Under the pieces are notes generated by a model. That model worked only from the letters and a program-made list of their open reading frames with translations. It ran no database searches and was not told where the DNA came from. Below, in pieces: positions 35,547 to 43,624 of a DNA stretch of 64,000 nt (position 1 is the first letter of the stretch; every line of letters begins with the position of its first letter). Source of the stretch: an uncultured Pseudomonadales bacterium (GTDB lineage Bacteria; Pseudomonadota; Gammaproteobacteria; Pseudomonadales; Azotimanducaceae); contig OY282447.1 of assembly GCA_958296165.1 (NCBI GenBank), forward strand, positions 992,001-1,056,000. The letters are read 5' to 3'. A program made the translations under genes and the position numbers.

Positions 35547-36467
35547 ATGCCGCTGCATCCCGAGTATGACGCCATGCTGCGCCAACTAGCGGAAGTCGAC
35601 GGGCCGCCGTTGGTGGATCTGCCTGTGCAAGCTGGTCGCGAGATGTATCGGGCGATGCAGCCGGAGGCAGGAGAGATCGCTGTTGGGTCGATAGAGGATG
35701 TAGACGCCGCAGGCGTACCAGCGCGCGTCTATCGGCCAGCCGGCGACGGGCCGTTTGCAGTGACGATGATGTTCCACGGCGGCGGCTGGGTGATCGGCGA
35801 TCTCGTCACCGCAGACTGCCAGAGCCGGGAAGTGTGCAATGGCGCGGCAACGCTGGTGGTCTCCGTGGACTACAGATTGGCGCCCGAACACTGTTTTCCC
35901 GCCGCTGCCGACGACTGCTATGCGGCCACCGGATGGGCAGTCGAACACGCCGCGGATTATGGCGGCGACCCGCGCCGGCTAGCCGTGGCGGGCGACAGCG
36001 CCGGCGGCAACTTGGCGGCGGTGGTGGCGCAGATGGCCCGCGATCGCCAAGGCCCCACCATTGCCTTCCAACTGCTCGTCTACCCGGTGACGGACGGCGT
36101 CCACTTCGAGACCGCCTCCTACCGCGACAACGGCGACGGCTTCCTGCTCACCGCCGACTCCATGCATTGGTTTTGGAACCACTACGCGCCGAACGTCGAA
36201 GATCGTCGCAACCCCTACGCATCGCCGCTGCTCGCGGGAGATTTCTCCAACTTGCCGCCGGCGCTGGTGATGACGGCGGAGTTCGACCCGCTGCGCGACG
36301 AAGGCGAGGCTTACGCGCACAAGCTAGAGGCGGCCGGCGTGCCAGTGGAGCTGGTGCGCTACGACGGTTTCATTCACGGTTTTTTCGGCCAGACTCGCAC
36401 CATCGCCGCAGCACGTCCGGCCATGGAGAAGGCTTGCATGGCGCTGAAGGCCGCGTTCGCGGCGTAG
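35547..36467 (+). CDS. HSL-family (family IV) carboxylesterase
   Basis: An alpha/beta hydrolase of 306 residues. The oxyanion motif is MFHGGGWVIGD; the nucleophile is VAGDSAGGNLAAV; the acid is in AEFDPLRDEGEAYA and the histidine in YDGFIHGFFG. This motif set defines the hormone-sensitive lipase-like family, which hydrolyses short to medium acyl esters. No signal peptide, so it is probably cytoplasmic. It is transcribed away from the MNT/HEPN pair. Confidence 0.92.
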   Translation: MPLHPEYDAMLRQLAEVDGPPLVDLPVQAGREMYRAMQPEAGEIAVGSIEDVDAAGVPARVYRPAGDGPFAVTMMFHGGGWVIGDLVTADCQSREVCNGAATLVVSVDYRLAPEHCFPAAADDCYAATGWAVEHAADYGGDPRRLAVAGDSAGGNLAAVVAQMARDRQGPTIAFQLLVYPVTDGVHFETASYRDNGDGFLLTADSMHWFWNHYAPNVEDRRNPYASPLLAGDFSNLPPALVMTAEFDPLRDEGEAYAHKLEAAGVPVELVRYDGFIHGFFGQTRTIAAARPAMEKACMALKAAFAA

Positions 36468-36564
36468 CGCCTAGCCGCTATGCCGGCTCAGCCGCTTGAC
36501 CAACGTTGCCGAAGCCGCAACATTAGGGCCAACAACCTCATCACTTAGAACCAAGGGAACAAAT

Positions 36565-37293
36565 ATGGCAAGCACGGTCAGCAAGGTTGGAATCATCGTC
36601 GGCGTGGGCCCGGAAGACGGCTTGGGCGGTGCGCTATGCAAGCGCTTCGCAAAGCGCGGCCTGCATGTTTTCGCAGCCGGACGCACGCAGTCGAAACTGG
36701 ATGCGCTGGTGGACGTAGTGCGCTCCGGCGGCGGCGAAGCCACGGCGCTTGCCACCGACGCCAGCAGCGAAGACGACATCGTCGCGCTGTTCGATGCGGC
36801 CAGCACCGTGGGAGAGTTGGAGATCGCCATCTACAACGCCGGCAACAACTTTCCCGGCCGCGCCAAAGACATGGACGCGAGTTATTTCGAGCAGTGCTGG
36901 CGGGTAGGCTGCTTCGGCGGCTTCCTGTTCGGGCGCGAGGCGGCCCGGCGCATGGCATCCGGCAGCGTGTTGTTCACCGGCGCCAGCGCCTCCATGCGCG
37001 GCCGCGCCAACTTCGGCGCCTTCACTGCCGCGAAAGGAGGCTTGCGCAACTTCGCCCAGGCGCTGGCGAAAGAAGTAGCCGCCGCCGGCATCCACGTTGG
37101 CCATGTCGTGGTAGACGGCGCCATCGGCGGTGAGAAGATCAAGAAGGGCCTGCCGCAGGTGGCCGAACGGCTCGGCGATGCTGGCATGGTGGGCCTAGAG
37201 GGCATCGTCGATGCCTATGAGTTTCTCCACGACCAGCCGCACAATGCTTGGTCCTTCGAGGTGGACCTGCGGACTTCGTTGGAGCGTTGGTAG
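36565..37293 (+). CDS. SDR-family protein with the catalytic tyrosine replaced
   Basis: A 242-residue short-chain dehydrogenase-like protein from ATG 36565. Nucleotide binding is suggested by GIIVGVGPEDGLGGALCKRFAKRG, a variant of the TGxxxGIG motif, and NAG appears in IYNAGNNFPG. The serine of the tetrad is in LFTGASASMRG. The YxxxK motif reads FTAAK: F153 replaces Tyr and K157 is retained. A subset of SDR proteins shows this change. The product may have reduced or altered chemistry. It stands alone, with convergent MaoC genes downstream. Confidence 0.83.
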   Translation: MASTVSKVGIIVGVGPEDGLGGALCKRFAKRGLHVFAAGRTQSKLDALVDVVRSGGGEATALATDASSEDDIVALFDAASTVGELEIAIYNAGNNFPGRAKDMDASYFEQCWRVGCFGGFLFGREAARRMASGSVLFTGASASMRGRANFGAFTAAKGGLRNFAQALAKEVAAAGIHVGHVVVDGAIGGEKIKKGLPQVAERLGDAGMVGLEGIVDAYEFLHDQPHNAWSFEVDLRTSLERW

Positions 37294-37362
37294 CCACGCC
37301 GAGCGCGGCTTTGGCTATCCGCAGCGCCGCGGCCCCGAACGAGCCGCGGTGCCGGGAGCGAG

Positions 37363-37770
37363 CTAGTCCACCCGCGCCTTGGCGCTGCCCTTGAGCACTT
37401 CCACGCCCTCCTGGTTCACGGTCGAGACGTCCAGTTCCACTACGCCGTCCGCCACCGCGGTGACCGTTGCCGTTGCGTCGAGCGTATCGCCTGGAAACAC
37501 CTGGCTCGTGAAGCGCACGCCGTATTCGGCGAGCCGACCGTCGCCAACATAGTTGGTGAGCATCTTGCCCGTCATGCCCATGGTGAGCATGCCGTGCGCG
37601 AAGACGCTGGGATAGCCTGCCACCTTGGTGGTGAACACCTCGTCGGTATGCACCGGGTTGTAGTCGCCGGAGGCACCGGCGTACATCACGATCTGGGTAC
37701 GCTTCAGATCCTCGACGAGGCGCTCTGTGTAAGTGTCGCCGACGTTCAGTTCGCTTGCATTCAATGCCAT
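37363..37770 (-). CDS. MaoC-like (R)-specific hydratase
   Basis: A 135-residue single hot-dog protein. Landmarks are the hydratase motif SGDYNPVHTDEVFTTKVAG and FAHGMLTMGMTGKMLTNYVG, where Asp and His are catalytic in (R)-enoyl-CoA hydratases. It lies 14 bases downstream of a second MaoC-type gene, so the two probably form a heterodimeric two-domain hydratase, a known arrangement for 3-hydroxyacyl-thioester dehydratases. Substrate length is not evident. Confidence 0.88.
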   Translation of the reverse strand: MALNASELNVGDTYTERLVEDLKRTQIVMYAGASGDYNPVHTDEVFTTKVAGYPSVFAHGMLTMGMTGKMLTNYVGDGRLAEYGVRFTSQVFPGDTLDATATVTAVADGVVELDVSTVNQEGVEVLKGSAKARVD

Positions 37771-37784
37771 TCGCTTGGCTCCTC

Positions 37785-38294
37785 CTAGCCTTGGTCCACG
37801 GGCCGCTCGGTGCGCACCCCAACGCCGATCGCAGTGATGACGAGTTCGTCGTTCTGATCGCGGTACTCGGTAACGGTCTCGCTGAACACGAGCTTGCCGG
37901 AGCGTCGGCCCTGTTTCTCCCAGCTCTTGCCGGGCTTGGTGGTGGCCGAGAGCACGTCGCCGGGCTTGAGGTGGCGGTGGTAGATGAAGCGCTGCTCGGC
38001 ATGCAGGCCCCCACCTCCGCCGCTGCCTCCGCCGCCTCCGCCGCCTTCGCGCGGCTTCGCGCCGCTCAGCTTGCCGCCGGAGCCGAACCAGCCGTCGCCG
38101 CCGACCTTCGGTCTCAGGCCGTAGTTCGGATCGAACTGGGCGCTGGCCTGAGCGAACGTGGGCGGTGCAATGATGCTGCCGGGTTCGGTGCCCTTGGCGT
38201 GTTCTTCGTCGTAGTAGATTGGATTGTCGTCGCCGACGGAGCGCGCGAACATCATGATGTGGCTCGCTTCCACGGTGAACTTCTCAACAGCCAT
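37785..38294 (-). CDS. MaoC N-terminal-type dehydratase subunit with Gly-rich insert
   Basis: A 169-residue protein with a FAS1-type dehydratase N-terminal hot-dog domain: FTVEASHIMMFARSVGDDNP, IIAPPTFAQASAQFDPNYGLRP and FIYHRHLKPGDVLSATTK. The catalytic residues are absent, as is usual for the partner half. Between residues 80 and 100 is an unusual run of glycines with one serine inside an otherwise conserved loop. ATG 38294 is chosen over an upstream ATG because MAVEKFTVEASH is the family start. Cotranscription with the MaoC gene downstream supports a two-subunit hydratase. Confidence 0.8.
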   Translation of the reverse strand: MAVEKFTVEASHIMMFARSVGDDNPIYYDEEHAKGTEPGSIIAPPTFAQASAQFDPNYGLRPKVGGDGWFGSGGKLSGAKPREGGGGGGGSGGGGGLHAEQRFIYHRHLKPGDVLSATTKPGKSWEKQGRRSGKLVFSETVTEYRDQNDELVITAIGVGVRTERPVDQG

Positions 38295-38394
38295 GTGCCT
38301 CCCTTGCTGTGCAGTCGTGCTTGGCGTGGCGGCGTAACTTAGCACAGACTGGGCAAGCTACTTGCAGCAACGCACCGCGAATGCGCCCGTGCCG

Positions 38395-39171
38395 TCAGCG
38401 GCCCTTGAACCGCGGCTTGCGCTTCTCCAGGAAAGCTGTGATGCCTTCGTGCTTGTCTTCGGTTTGCACCAGCGCGCCTTGGGCGTATTTCTCCAGCATC
38501 AATGCGCCCGCCAGGCTCGCCTCCATGCCGAAATGCACCATCGCCTTCATCGTGCGAGGCACGAACGGCGCGAAGCCGGCCAAGTGGTCGGCCATGCGGC
38601 GCGCCTCGGCAATCAGTTGTTCCTTGGCCACTAGCCGCGTCACCAAGCCGATGGCAAGGGCCCGCTCGGCGTCGATAGGGTCGCCCATCAGCATCATCTC
38701 CATGGCCCAGCCGCGTCCGACGATCCGAGGCAGGCGAGCCGTGGCGCCGCCGCCTGGAATGATGCCGAGCTTGCCCTCCGGGGTTGCGAAACGAGATGTC
38801 GGGGTGGCGATGCGCAAATCACAGCCGAGCGCCACTTCCAGTCCGCCACCCATGCAGATGCCGTCGATGGCCGCGATGGTGGGCTTCGGCGTGCGCTCCA
38901 ACTGCTCCGCGAGGCCCTGCACGATAGGTTCGAGCGCTTTGCGGAAGTCGCGGTCGATCACCTCCGAGAGGTCCGAGCCGGACGCGAAAGCCCGGCCGCC
39001 GGCGCCCGTGACGACAATCGCCTTCACGGCGTCGTCCGCCGCGGCAGCAGCGACGGCGTGGTGCAGTTCGTCGAGCGTCGCCAGCGAGATGGCGTTGTGT
39101 CTTTCCGGGCGGTTGATCGTGACGAGCGCCATCGGGCCGTCCACTTCGTAGAGAATCTCGCGATAGCTCAA
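38395..39171 (-). CDS. Enoyl-CoA hydratase/isomerase (crotonase) family
   Basis: A 258-residue crotonase. Conserved parts are LVTINRPERHNAISLATLDEL, VVTGAGGRAFASGSDLSEV (oxyanion loop), PTIAAIDGICMGGGLEVALGCDLRIA and PEGKLGIIPGGGATARLPRIVG (with a Glu in the usual catalytic stretch). It is likely a fatty-acid or related acyl-CoA hydratase. The 100-base gap to the MaoC pair suggests either a shared transcript or a separate promoter. Confidence 0.9.
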   Translation of the reverse strand: MSYREILYEVDGPMALVTINRPERHNAISLATLDELHHAVAAAAADDAVKAIVVTGAGGRAFASGSDLSEVIDRDFRKALEPIVQGLAEQLERTPKPTIAAIDGICMGGGLEVALGCDLRIATPTSRFATPEGKLGIIPGGGATARLPRIVGRGWAMEMMLMGDPIDAERALAIGLVTRLVAKEQLIAEARRMADHLAGFAPFVPRTMKAMVHFGMEASLAGALMLEKYAQGALVQTEDKHEGITAFLEKRKPRFKGR

Positions 39172-39208
39172 GCGCCTTTCCTCCTAGCCAGAGTGCAAGC
39201 CGGCGATG

Positions 39209-40483
39209 CTACCGCACTGCGATGCAGGCATCCGTGCCGCCGCTTTCCGCCGGGCCCAGGCTCACGCGCCAGCCGTGCGCTTTGCAGAGCTGATGGACGA
39301 TGGCGAGACCTAGGCCGCTGCCGCCGGTGGCGCGGTCGCGGGAAGTGTCCAAACGGTAGAAAGGACGGAATACCTTGTCACGCTCTCGCGCCGGGATGCC
39401 GGGGCCGTCGTCGAGCACATGCACCACCAACTCGGCCCCGCAGTTCACTCGCACACGAGCCCCGCCGCCGTGCTGCTGGGCATTGTTGACAAGGTTCGCC
39501 AGCACGCGCTGGAAGGCCCCTGGCGCGATCGCAATGCGTCCCGGCGGCTCGCCGCGCCAGTCGATGCGCAGGCTGTCGTCTATGCTGCTCAGAACGTCCT
39601 CCAGGTAGGCGCGGAAATCCACCCGCTGCGGCGCCTCGCCGGCACCGCGCGCGAAACGCAGCGCATCGGAGATCAGCTCGTCCATGGCGGTGAGGTTGCG
39701 TTCGATGCGCTCCACCACCTCGCGCGGCGCATCGTCGGGGAGCAATTCCAGCGCGAAGCGCATGCGCGTCAGCGGCGTCCGCAAGTCGTGCGAGATGCCG
39801 GCCAGGAGCGTGGTGCGGTTGGAGAGCAGTTCGCTGACGTCTCGGGCCATGGCGTTGAAACTGGCCGCCAGCGTCACGAGTTCCGCCGGCCCCTGCTCTG
39901 GCAGCGGCGCGAAACTCTCGGCACCGCGAAACGCCTCCACCGCCTGCGCTGCGTCGGACAGCGGTCGGGCGACGCGCCGAACCGTCAGTGCCGACGCGGT
40001 GGCGACAATGGCTGCGCCGACAAGCACGATCACGATGCCGACGTATACCGGCTGTACATCCTGGCGTTCTGGCGAGACGCCTACTTGCAGCAGATAGCCG
40101 CCCATGGGGACGTTGGCCCAGAGCAGGTCGTCGCTCTCCATCAACCGTACCGGCTCGCCCAAGCGCTGGCTGAGCTTCGCTCCGAGCAGTTGCGCCACGA
40201 GACTGCCGCCGCCCGCCGCCGGCAGTGCGCGGACGTCGGCGGTGATGACCAGGTCGTGCTCGGCCAAGAGCTCGATCTCGAAGAAGTGCCGCGCTTCCTG
40301 CGGCAGCTCCACCCAAGTCTGCGCCGCGAGCATCATGAGGCCGGCAGCGTCGTGCGCAGAGCGGTCCTCGATGGGCAGAATGACGAAGACCGCAAGCGCG
40401 GCGATCGAGGTCAGAGCGATGGCGGCGGCGCTCACGCCGAGCACTGCGTTGGTACGCGCTAGAAGTGTAGACGGCAGTTTCAC
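39209..40483 (-). CDS. EnvZ-like sensor histidine kinase, orphan
   Basis: A 424-residue inner membrane kinase. Two membrane helices (about residues 16-37 and 145-165) frame a periplasmic sensor domain of about 105 residues. A HAMP domain follows, then the H-box GISHDLRTPLTRMRFALELL with the phosphorylated His, N-box NLVNNAQQHGGG, G1 VLDDGPGIP, F-box VFRPFYRLD and G2 GGSGLGLAIV. Layout and motifs match EnvZ, which reports osmotic or acid stress to OmpR. No response-regulator gene is next to it; the gene ends in the lptM/lysA region on the other strand. Confidence 0.9.
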   Translation of the reverse strand: MKLPSTLLARTNAVLGVSAAAIALTSIAALAVFVILPIEDRSAHDAAGLMMLAAQTWVELPQEARHFFEIELLAEHDLVITADVRALPAAGGGSLVAQLLGAKLSQRLGEPVRLMESDDLLWANVPMGGYLLQVGVSPERQDVQPVYVGIVIVLVGAAIVATASALTVRRVARPLSDAAQAVEAFRGAESFAPLPEQGPAELVTLAASFNAMARDVSELLSNRTTLLAGISHDLRTPLTRMRFALELLPDDAPREVVERIERNLTAMDELISDALRFARGAGEAPQRVDFRAYLEDVLSSIDDSLRIDWRGEPPGRIAIAPGAFQRVLANLVNNAQQHGGGARVRVNCGAELVVHVLDDGPGIPARERDKVFRPFYRLDTSRDRATGGSGLGLAIVHQLCKAHGWRVSLGPAESGGTDACIAVR

Positions 40484-40533
40484 ATTGGTCCTTTGCCGCG
40501 TGAGTTTGGCGGTTCTCTTGGTGCGGCGGCAAG

Positions 40534-40562
40534 TCCGCAGCGTGTGCGAAGCGTTCTATACT
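40534..40562 (+). promoter_or_regulatory. Candidate promoter immediately before lptM
   Basis: TATACT at 40557-40562 is a near-consensus -10; the -35 is weak (GTCCGCA region at 40533-40539). The expected start site, about seven bases downstream, coincides with the ATG of lptM at 40569, and no ribosome site precedes that ATG, which would make the transcript leaderless. Predicted by eye. Confidence 0.35.
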
Positions 40563-40568
40563 GGCCTC

Positions 40569-40697
40569 ATGCGCTGGTGGGCCGCACTCCTCGTCTCCGT
40601 CCTGGCCGCCACCTGCGGTCAGAAAGGGCCGCTGACGCTGCCCGACGAGCGGGCCGGGGCCACCACCACTCCGGCAACGCATGTCGTTCGCCCGTAG
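40569..40697 (+). CDS. lptM: LptM (YifL)-type small lipoprotein
   Basis: A 42-residue lipoprotein. A short signal (MRWWAALLVSVL) ends in the lipobox LAATC with C16, followed directly by GQKGPLTLP, the defining LptM motif. LptM helps assembly of the LptD-LptE outer-membrane LPS translocon. Its 3' end overlaps the start of lysA by 17 bases. Placement just before lysA-dapF is conserved in many gammaproteobacteria, which supports this very short call. Confidence 0.88.
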   Translation: MRWWAALLVSVLAATCGQKGPLTLPDERAGATTTPATHVVRP

Positions 40698-41928
40698 CGG
40701 CGGGGAACTGCACGTCGATGGCGTGGCGCTCGCTCGCATCGCCGCTGCGGTCGGCACGCCGGCCTACGTTTATTCCTGGCCCGACATCCGCTGCCGCTAC
40801 CGGCAAGTCGGCGAAGCCCTCGCCGGCGTGCGGCATCGCATCTGCTACGCCGTCAAGGCGAACTCCAACTTAAGCGTGCTCGCTCGCTTGGCGTCGCTCG
40901 GCAGCGGCTTCGACATCGTATCCGGCGGCGAGCTGGAACGGGTGCTGCGCGCCGGCGGCGAACCAGGGCGCGTCGTGTTCTCGGGCGTTGGCAAATCGGC
41001 TGCCGAAATCGGCTTCGCCATCAAGTGCGGCATTGACTGCTTCAATGTCGAGAGTGTTGCTGAACTGGATCGCATCATCGAGCAGGCGCAGCTATTGGGC
41101 CTTCCGGCTCGCGTCGGCGTGCGCGTCAATCCCGATGTGGACGCCAACACCCATCCATATATCGCTACTGGCCTTAAGGACAGCAAGTTCGGCGTGCCGC
41201 CGGCGCTCGCTCGGGAGTTGTATCGGCGCGCGGCGGCTTCGCCGGTGCTCGATGTGGTGGGCGTGGCCTGCCACATCGGCTCGCAGATCGCAGATGTGCA
41301 TCCTTTCCGAGCCGCGCTGGCGGAGCTTCTAGAGCTGTTCGACGCATTGGAAGATGACGGACTGACCTTGCGCCACTTGGACATCGGCGGCGGCTTCGGC
41401 GTCTCCTATCGCGATGAGACGCCCTTCGACCTAGCCGCTCTCGGCAAGTCGCTGGCGGCTGCGCTGGCCGGGCGCGACGTCGAACTGCTGCTCGAGCCAG
41501 GTCGATTTCTGGTCGCGGACGCCGGGGTGCTGCTCACGCGCGTGGAGTATCTAAAGCTCGCGCCAGCGCCCGGCTACCGCAACTTCGCCATCGTGGACGC
41601 CGCCATGAACGACCTGATCCGCCCGGCACTCTACCAGGCTTGGCACGATGTCGAAGCAGTGGCACAGACGGGCGCGCAAGCGCAGCGCTGGAACATCGTT
41701 GGGCCGGTTTGCGAGAGCGGCGACTTCTTGGCATTGGATCGAGCGCTTGCCATCGAGGAAGGCGACTTGCTGGCCATCAAGTGCGCTGGCGCCTACGGCT
41801 TCGCACAGAGCTCCAACTACAACTCGCGCCCGCGCGCGGCCGAGGTGCTCGTCAATGACGACGGTTTCGCGGTAGCCCGCAAGCGCGAAACCGTCGCCGA
41901 CCTGATGCACTTGGAAGCTCTCGTATAA
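40681..41928 (+). CDS. lysA: Diaminopimelate decarboxylase
   Basis: PLP enzyme making L-lysine from meso-diaminopimelate, 415 residues. The PLP lysine is K59 in CYAVKANSNLSVL; other family marks are GSGFDIVSGGELERVL, HIGSQIADVHPF, LDIGGGFGVSY, LEPGRFLVADAG, GPVCESGDFLA and CAGAYGFAQSSNYNSRPR. ATG 40681 overlaps lptM. A TATAAT sequence spans the stop codon and could form part of a promoter for dapF. Confidence 0.97.
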   Translation: MSFARSGGELHVDGVALARIAAAVGTPAYVYSWPDIRCRYRQVGEALAGVRHRICYAVKANSNLSVLARLASLGSGFDIVSGGELERVLRAGGEPGRVVFSGVGKSAAEIGFAIKCGIDCFNVESVAELDRIIEQAQLLGLPARVGVRVNPDVDANTHPYIATGLKDSKFGVPPALARELYRRAAASPVLDVVGVACHIGSQIADVHPFRAALAELLELFDALEDDGLTLRHLDIGGGFGVSYRDETPFDLAALGKSLAAALAGRDVELLLEPGRFLVADAGVLLTRVEYLKLAPAPGYRNFAIVDAAMNDLIRPALYQAWHDVEAVAQTGAQAQRWNIVGPVCESGDFLALDRALAIEEGDLLAIKCAGAYGFAQSSNYNSRPRAAEVLVNDDGFAVARKRETVADLMHLEALV

Positions 41929-41974
41929 TTAGCTCCGTTGAGGGGGCCGGGTCTTGCAAGGAACTCGCCAATCT

Positions 41975-42865
41975 ATGCAGCTTCGCTTTGCCAAAATGCA
42001 CGGCTTGGGCAACGACTTCATGGTTGTCGATTTGGTGACGCAACGGCTCGACCCGGCGCCGGCGCAAGTCCGCGCCTGGGGCGATCGACGCACCGGCATC
42101 GGCTTCGACCAATTTCTCGCCGTGCTGCCCCCCGACTGCCCCGACATGGACTTCCGCTACCGCATCCTCAACGCCGACGGCAGCGAAGCGGAGCAATGCG
42201 GCAACGGCGCGCGCTGCCTCGCCCGCTTCGTCGTCGATGAGCGCCTCACGGTGAAGCGGCAGTTGCGCTGGCAGAGCGCGAGCGGCACGGTGCGCACTCG
42301 CTTGCTGCGCGGTGGCGACGTGGAAGTGGATGTGGGCGTGCCGAGCACGGAACCGCAGGCGGTGCCCTTCGCTGCCGATGCTGCGCAGTCCGCCCAGAAT
42401 GGAGCGCGGACGCAAGGCCACGCGATCTGCCACTCGGTGGACGTCGACGGCTCGCGCGTGAACATCACGCCGGTGTCGATGGGCAATCCGCATGCCGTGG
42501 TATTCGTGGACGACGTCAGTTGCGCCGAAGTGGAACGCATCGGTGCAGGTCTGCAAAGCCACGCCTGCTTCCCCGAGCAAGTCAACGTCGGCTTCCTGCA
42601 AGTGGTGAACCGCGGCTTCGGCCACTTGCGCGTCTATGAACGCGGCGTCGGCGAAACCCAGGCCTGCGGCAGCGGCGCCTGCGCGGCGACGGTGGCCGGC
42701 CGCCTGCACGATCGCTTCGCCGAGCGCGTCAAGCTCTCTCTGCCCGGCGGCAAGGTACACGTGAACTGGGCGGGCCGGGGCGACCGGGCCAAGCTCACGG
42801 GCGCGGCGAAATTCGTCTACAAGGGGTCCATGATGGTCGATGCAAGTGTTAAGGAAGCGCGATGA
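41975..42865 (+). CDS. dapF: Diaminopimelate epimerase
   Basis: Interconverts LL- and meso-diaminopimelate, the previous step for lysine and peptidoglycan synthesis; 296 residues from ATG 41975 (an upstream TTG at 41954 would add seven residues). Catalytic cysteines are in EQCGNGARCLA and ETQACGSGACAA; N-terminal FAKMHGLGNDFMVVD and MGNPHAVVFVD are standard. It is longer than usual by about 20 residues through an Ala/Gln-rich insert around residues 125-145. The stop overlaps the next start (ATGA). Confidence 0.96.
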   Translation: MQLRFAKMHGLGNDFMVVDLVTQRLDPAPAQVRAWGDRRTGIGFDQFLAVLPPDCPDMDFRYRILNADGSEAEQCGNGARCLARFVVDERLTVKRQLRWQSASGTVRTRLLRGGDVEVDVGVPSTEPQAVPFAADAAQSAQNGARTQGHAICHSVDVDGSRVNITPVSMGNPHAVVFVDDVSCAEVERIGAGLQSHACFPEQVNVGFLQVVNRGFGHLRVYERGVGETQACGSGACAATVAGRLHDRFAERVKLSLPGGKVHVNWAGRGDRAKLTGAAKFVYKGSMMVDASVKEAR

Positions 42866-43533
42866 GGTCAGCCAGCAATCCGCCACTCGATGCGGACGCG
42901 GTCGCAGATTTCCTCGCCAACAACAGCGATTTCCTGGTGCGCCGGCCGGAGCTGCTGCCCGACCCGGCCGCGAGCGACGATTCCGCAGGTGGTGCCGTGG
43001 TGTCGTTGGCCGACCGCCAGATGGTGGTGCTGCGCGACCGCAACGAAAGCCTGCGCAACCGCTTGGCGGCTCTGATCGCCGTGGCTCGTGACAACGATCG
43101 CACTTACTCTCGCTTACGCAAGTTGACGCTGGCGTTGATGGATGCGGCCAGCGCGGCAGAGCTGGATACAGCCTTGACAGAGCACCTGTTGAAGGAATTT
43201 CAAGCAGACCACGCAATCTGCTTCGTCGGGCGCGCCCCCCGCTCCGAGCTCGTGCATGTCGCTGCGCGTGTTGTGAAGGCGCCCTGGGATCGCATATTCG
43301 ACAACGCCGAACCCACATGCGGTCCCTACCGAGCCGAGGAATATGCGCTGCTCTTCCCTCGTGTGGAACTGAGTGCCCCCGCTTCCGTGGCGGTGGTGCC
43401 GATGCGCCGCGCCAGCGCCGTGTTGGCAATCGGCAGCAAGGATCCCGAGCGTTTCGCACCCGACATGGGCCATGTCTTCCTGACCTTCCTCGGCGACGTG
43501 CTGGAGCGGACGCTCATCCGGCTTGGGCTCTAG
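42862..43533 (+). CDS. DUF484 protein
   Basis: A 223-residue GAF-like protein of the DUF484 family, always found between dapF and xerC in this neighbourhood. It has a helical start (VADFLANNSDFLVRRPELL, typical of the family), SLADRQMVVLRDRNESLRNRL and a C-terminal GAF-like fold ending VFLTFLGDVLERTLIRLGL. Function is unknown; the context suggests a role near cell-wall precursor or recombination genes only by position. It is coupled to dapF through a 4-base overlap. Confidence 0.92.
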   Translation: MRSASNPPLDADAVADFLANNSDFLVRRPELLPDPAASDDSAGGAVVSLADRQMVVLRDRNESLRNRLAALIAVARDNDRTYSRLRKLTLALMDAASAAELDTALTEHLLKEFQADHAICFVGRAPRSELVHVAARVVKAPWDRIFDNAEPTCGPYRAEEYALLFPRVELSAPASVAVVPMRRASAVLAIGSKDPERFAPDMGHVFLTFLGDVLERTLIRLGL

Positions 43534-43582
43534 CGTGCCTTGTCGGACCAGTCGAACCACGAATCCCCGCGGTAGCGGCAGC

Positions 43583-43624
43583 AGGCGCTAGCGCACATGG
43601 ACGAGGCGCTAGCGCACATGGACG
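43583..43624. repeat. Perfect 21-bp tandem duplication over the xerC start
   Basis: AGGCGCTAGCGCACATGGACG occurs twice head to tail. Each copy holds an ATG, so xerC has two equivalent in-frame starts (43597 and 43618) seven codons apart. Confidence 0.97.
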
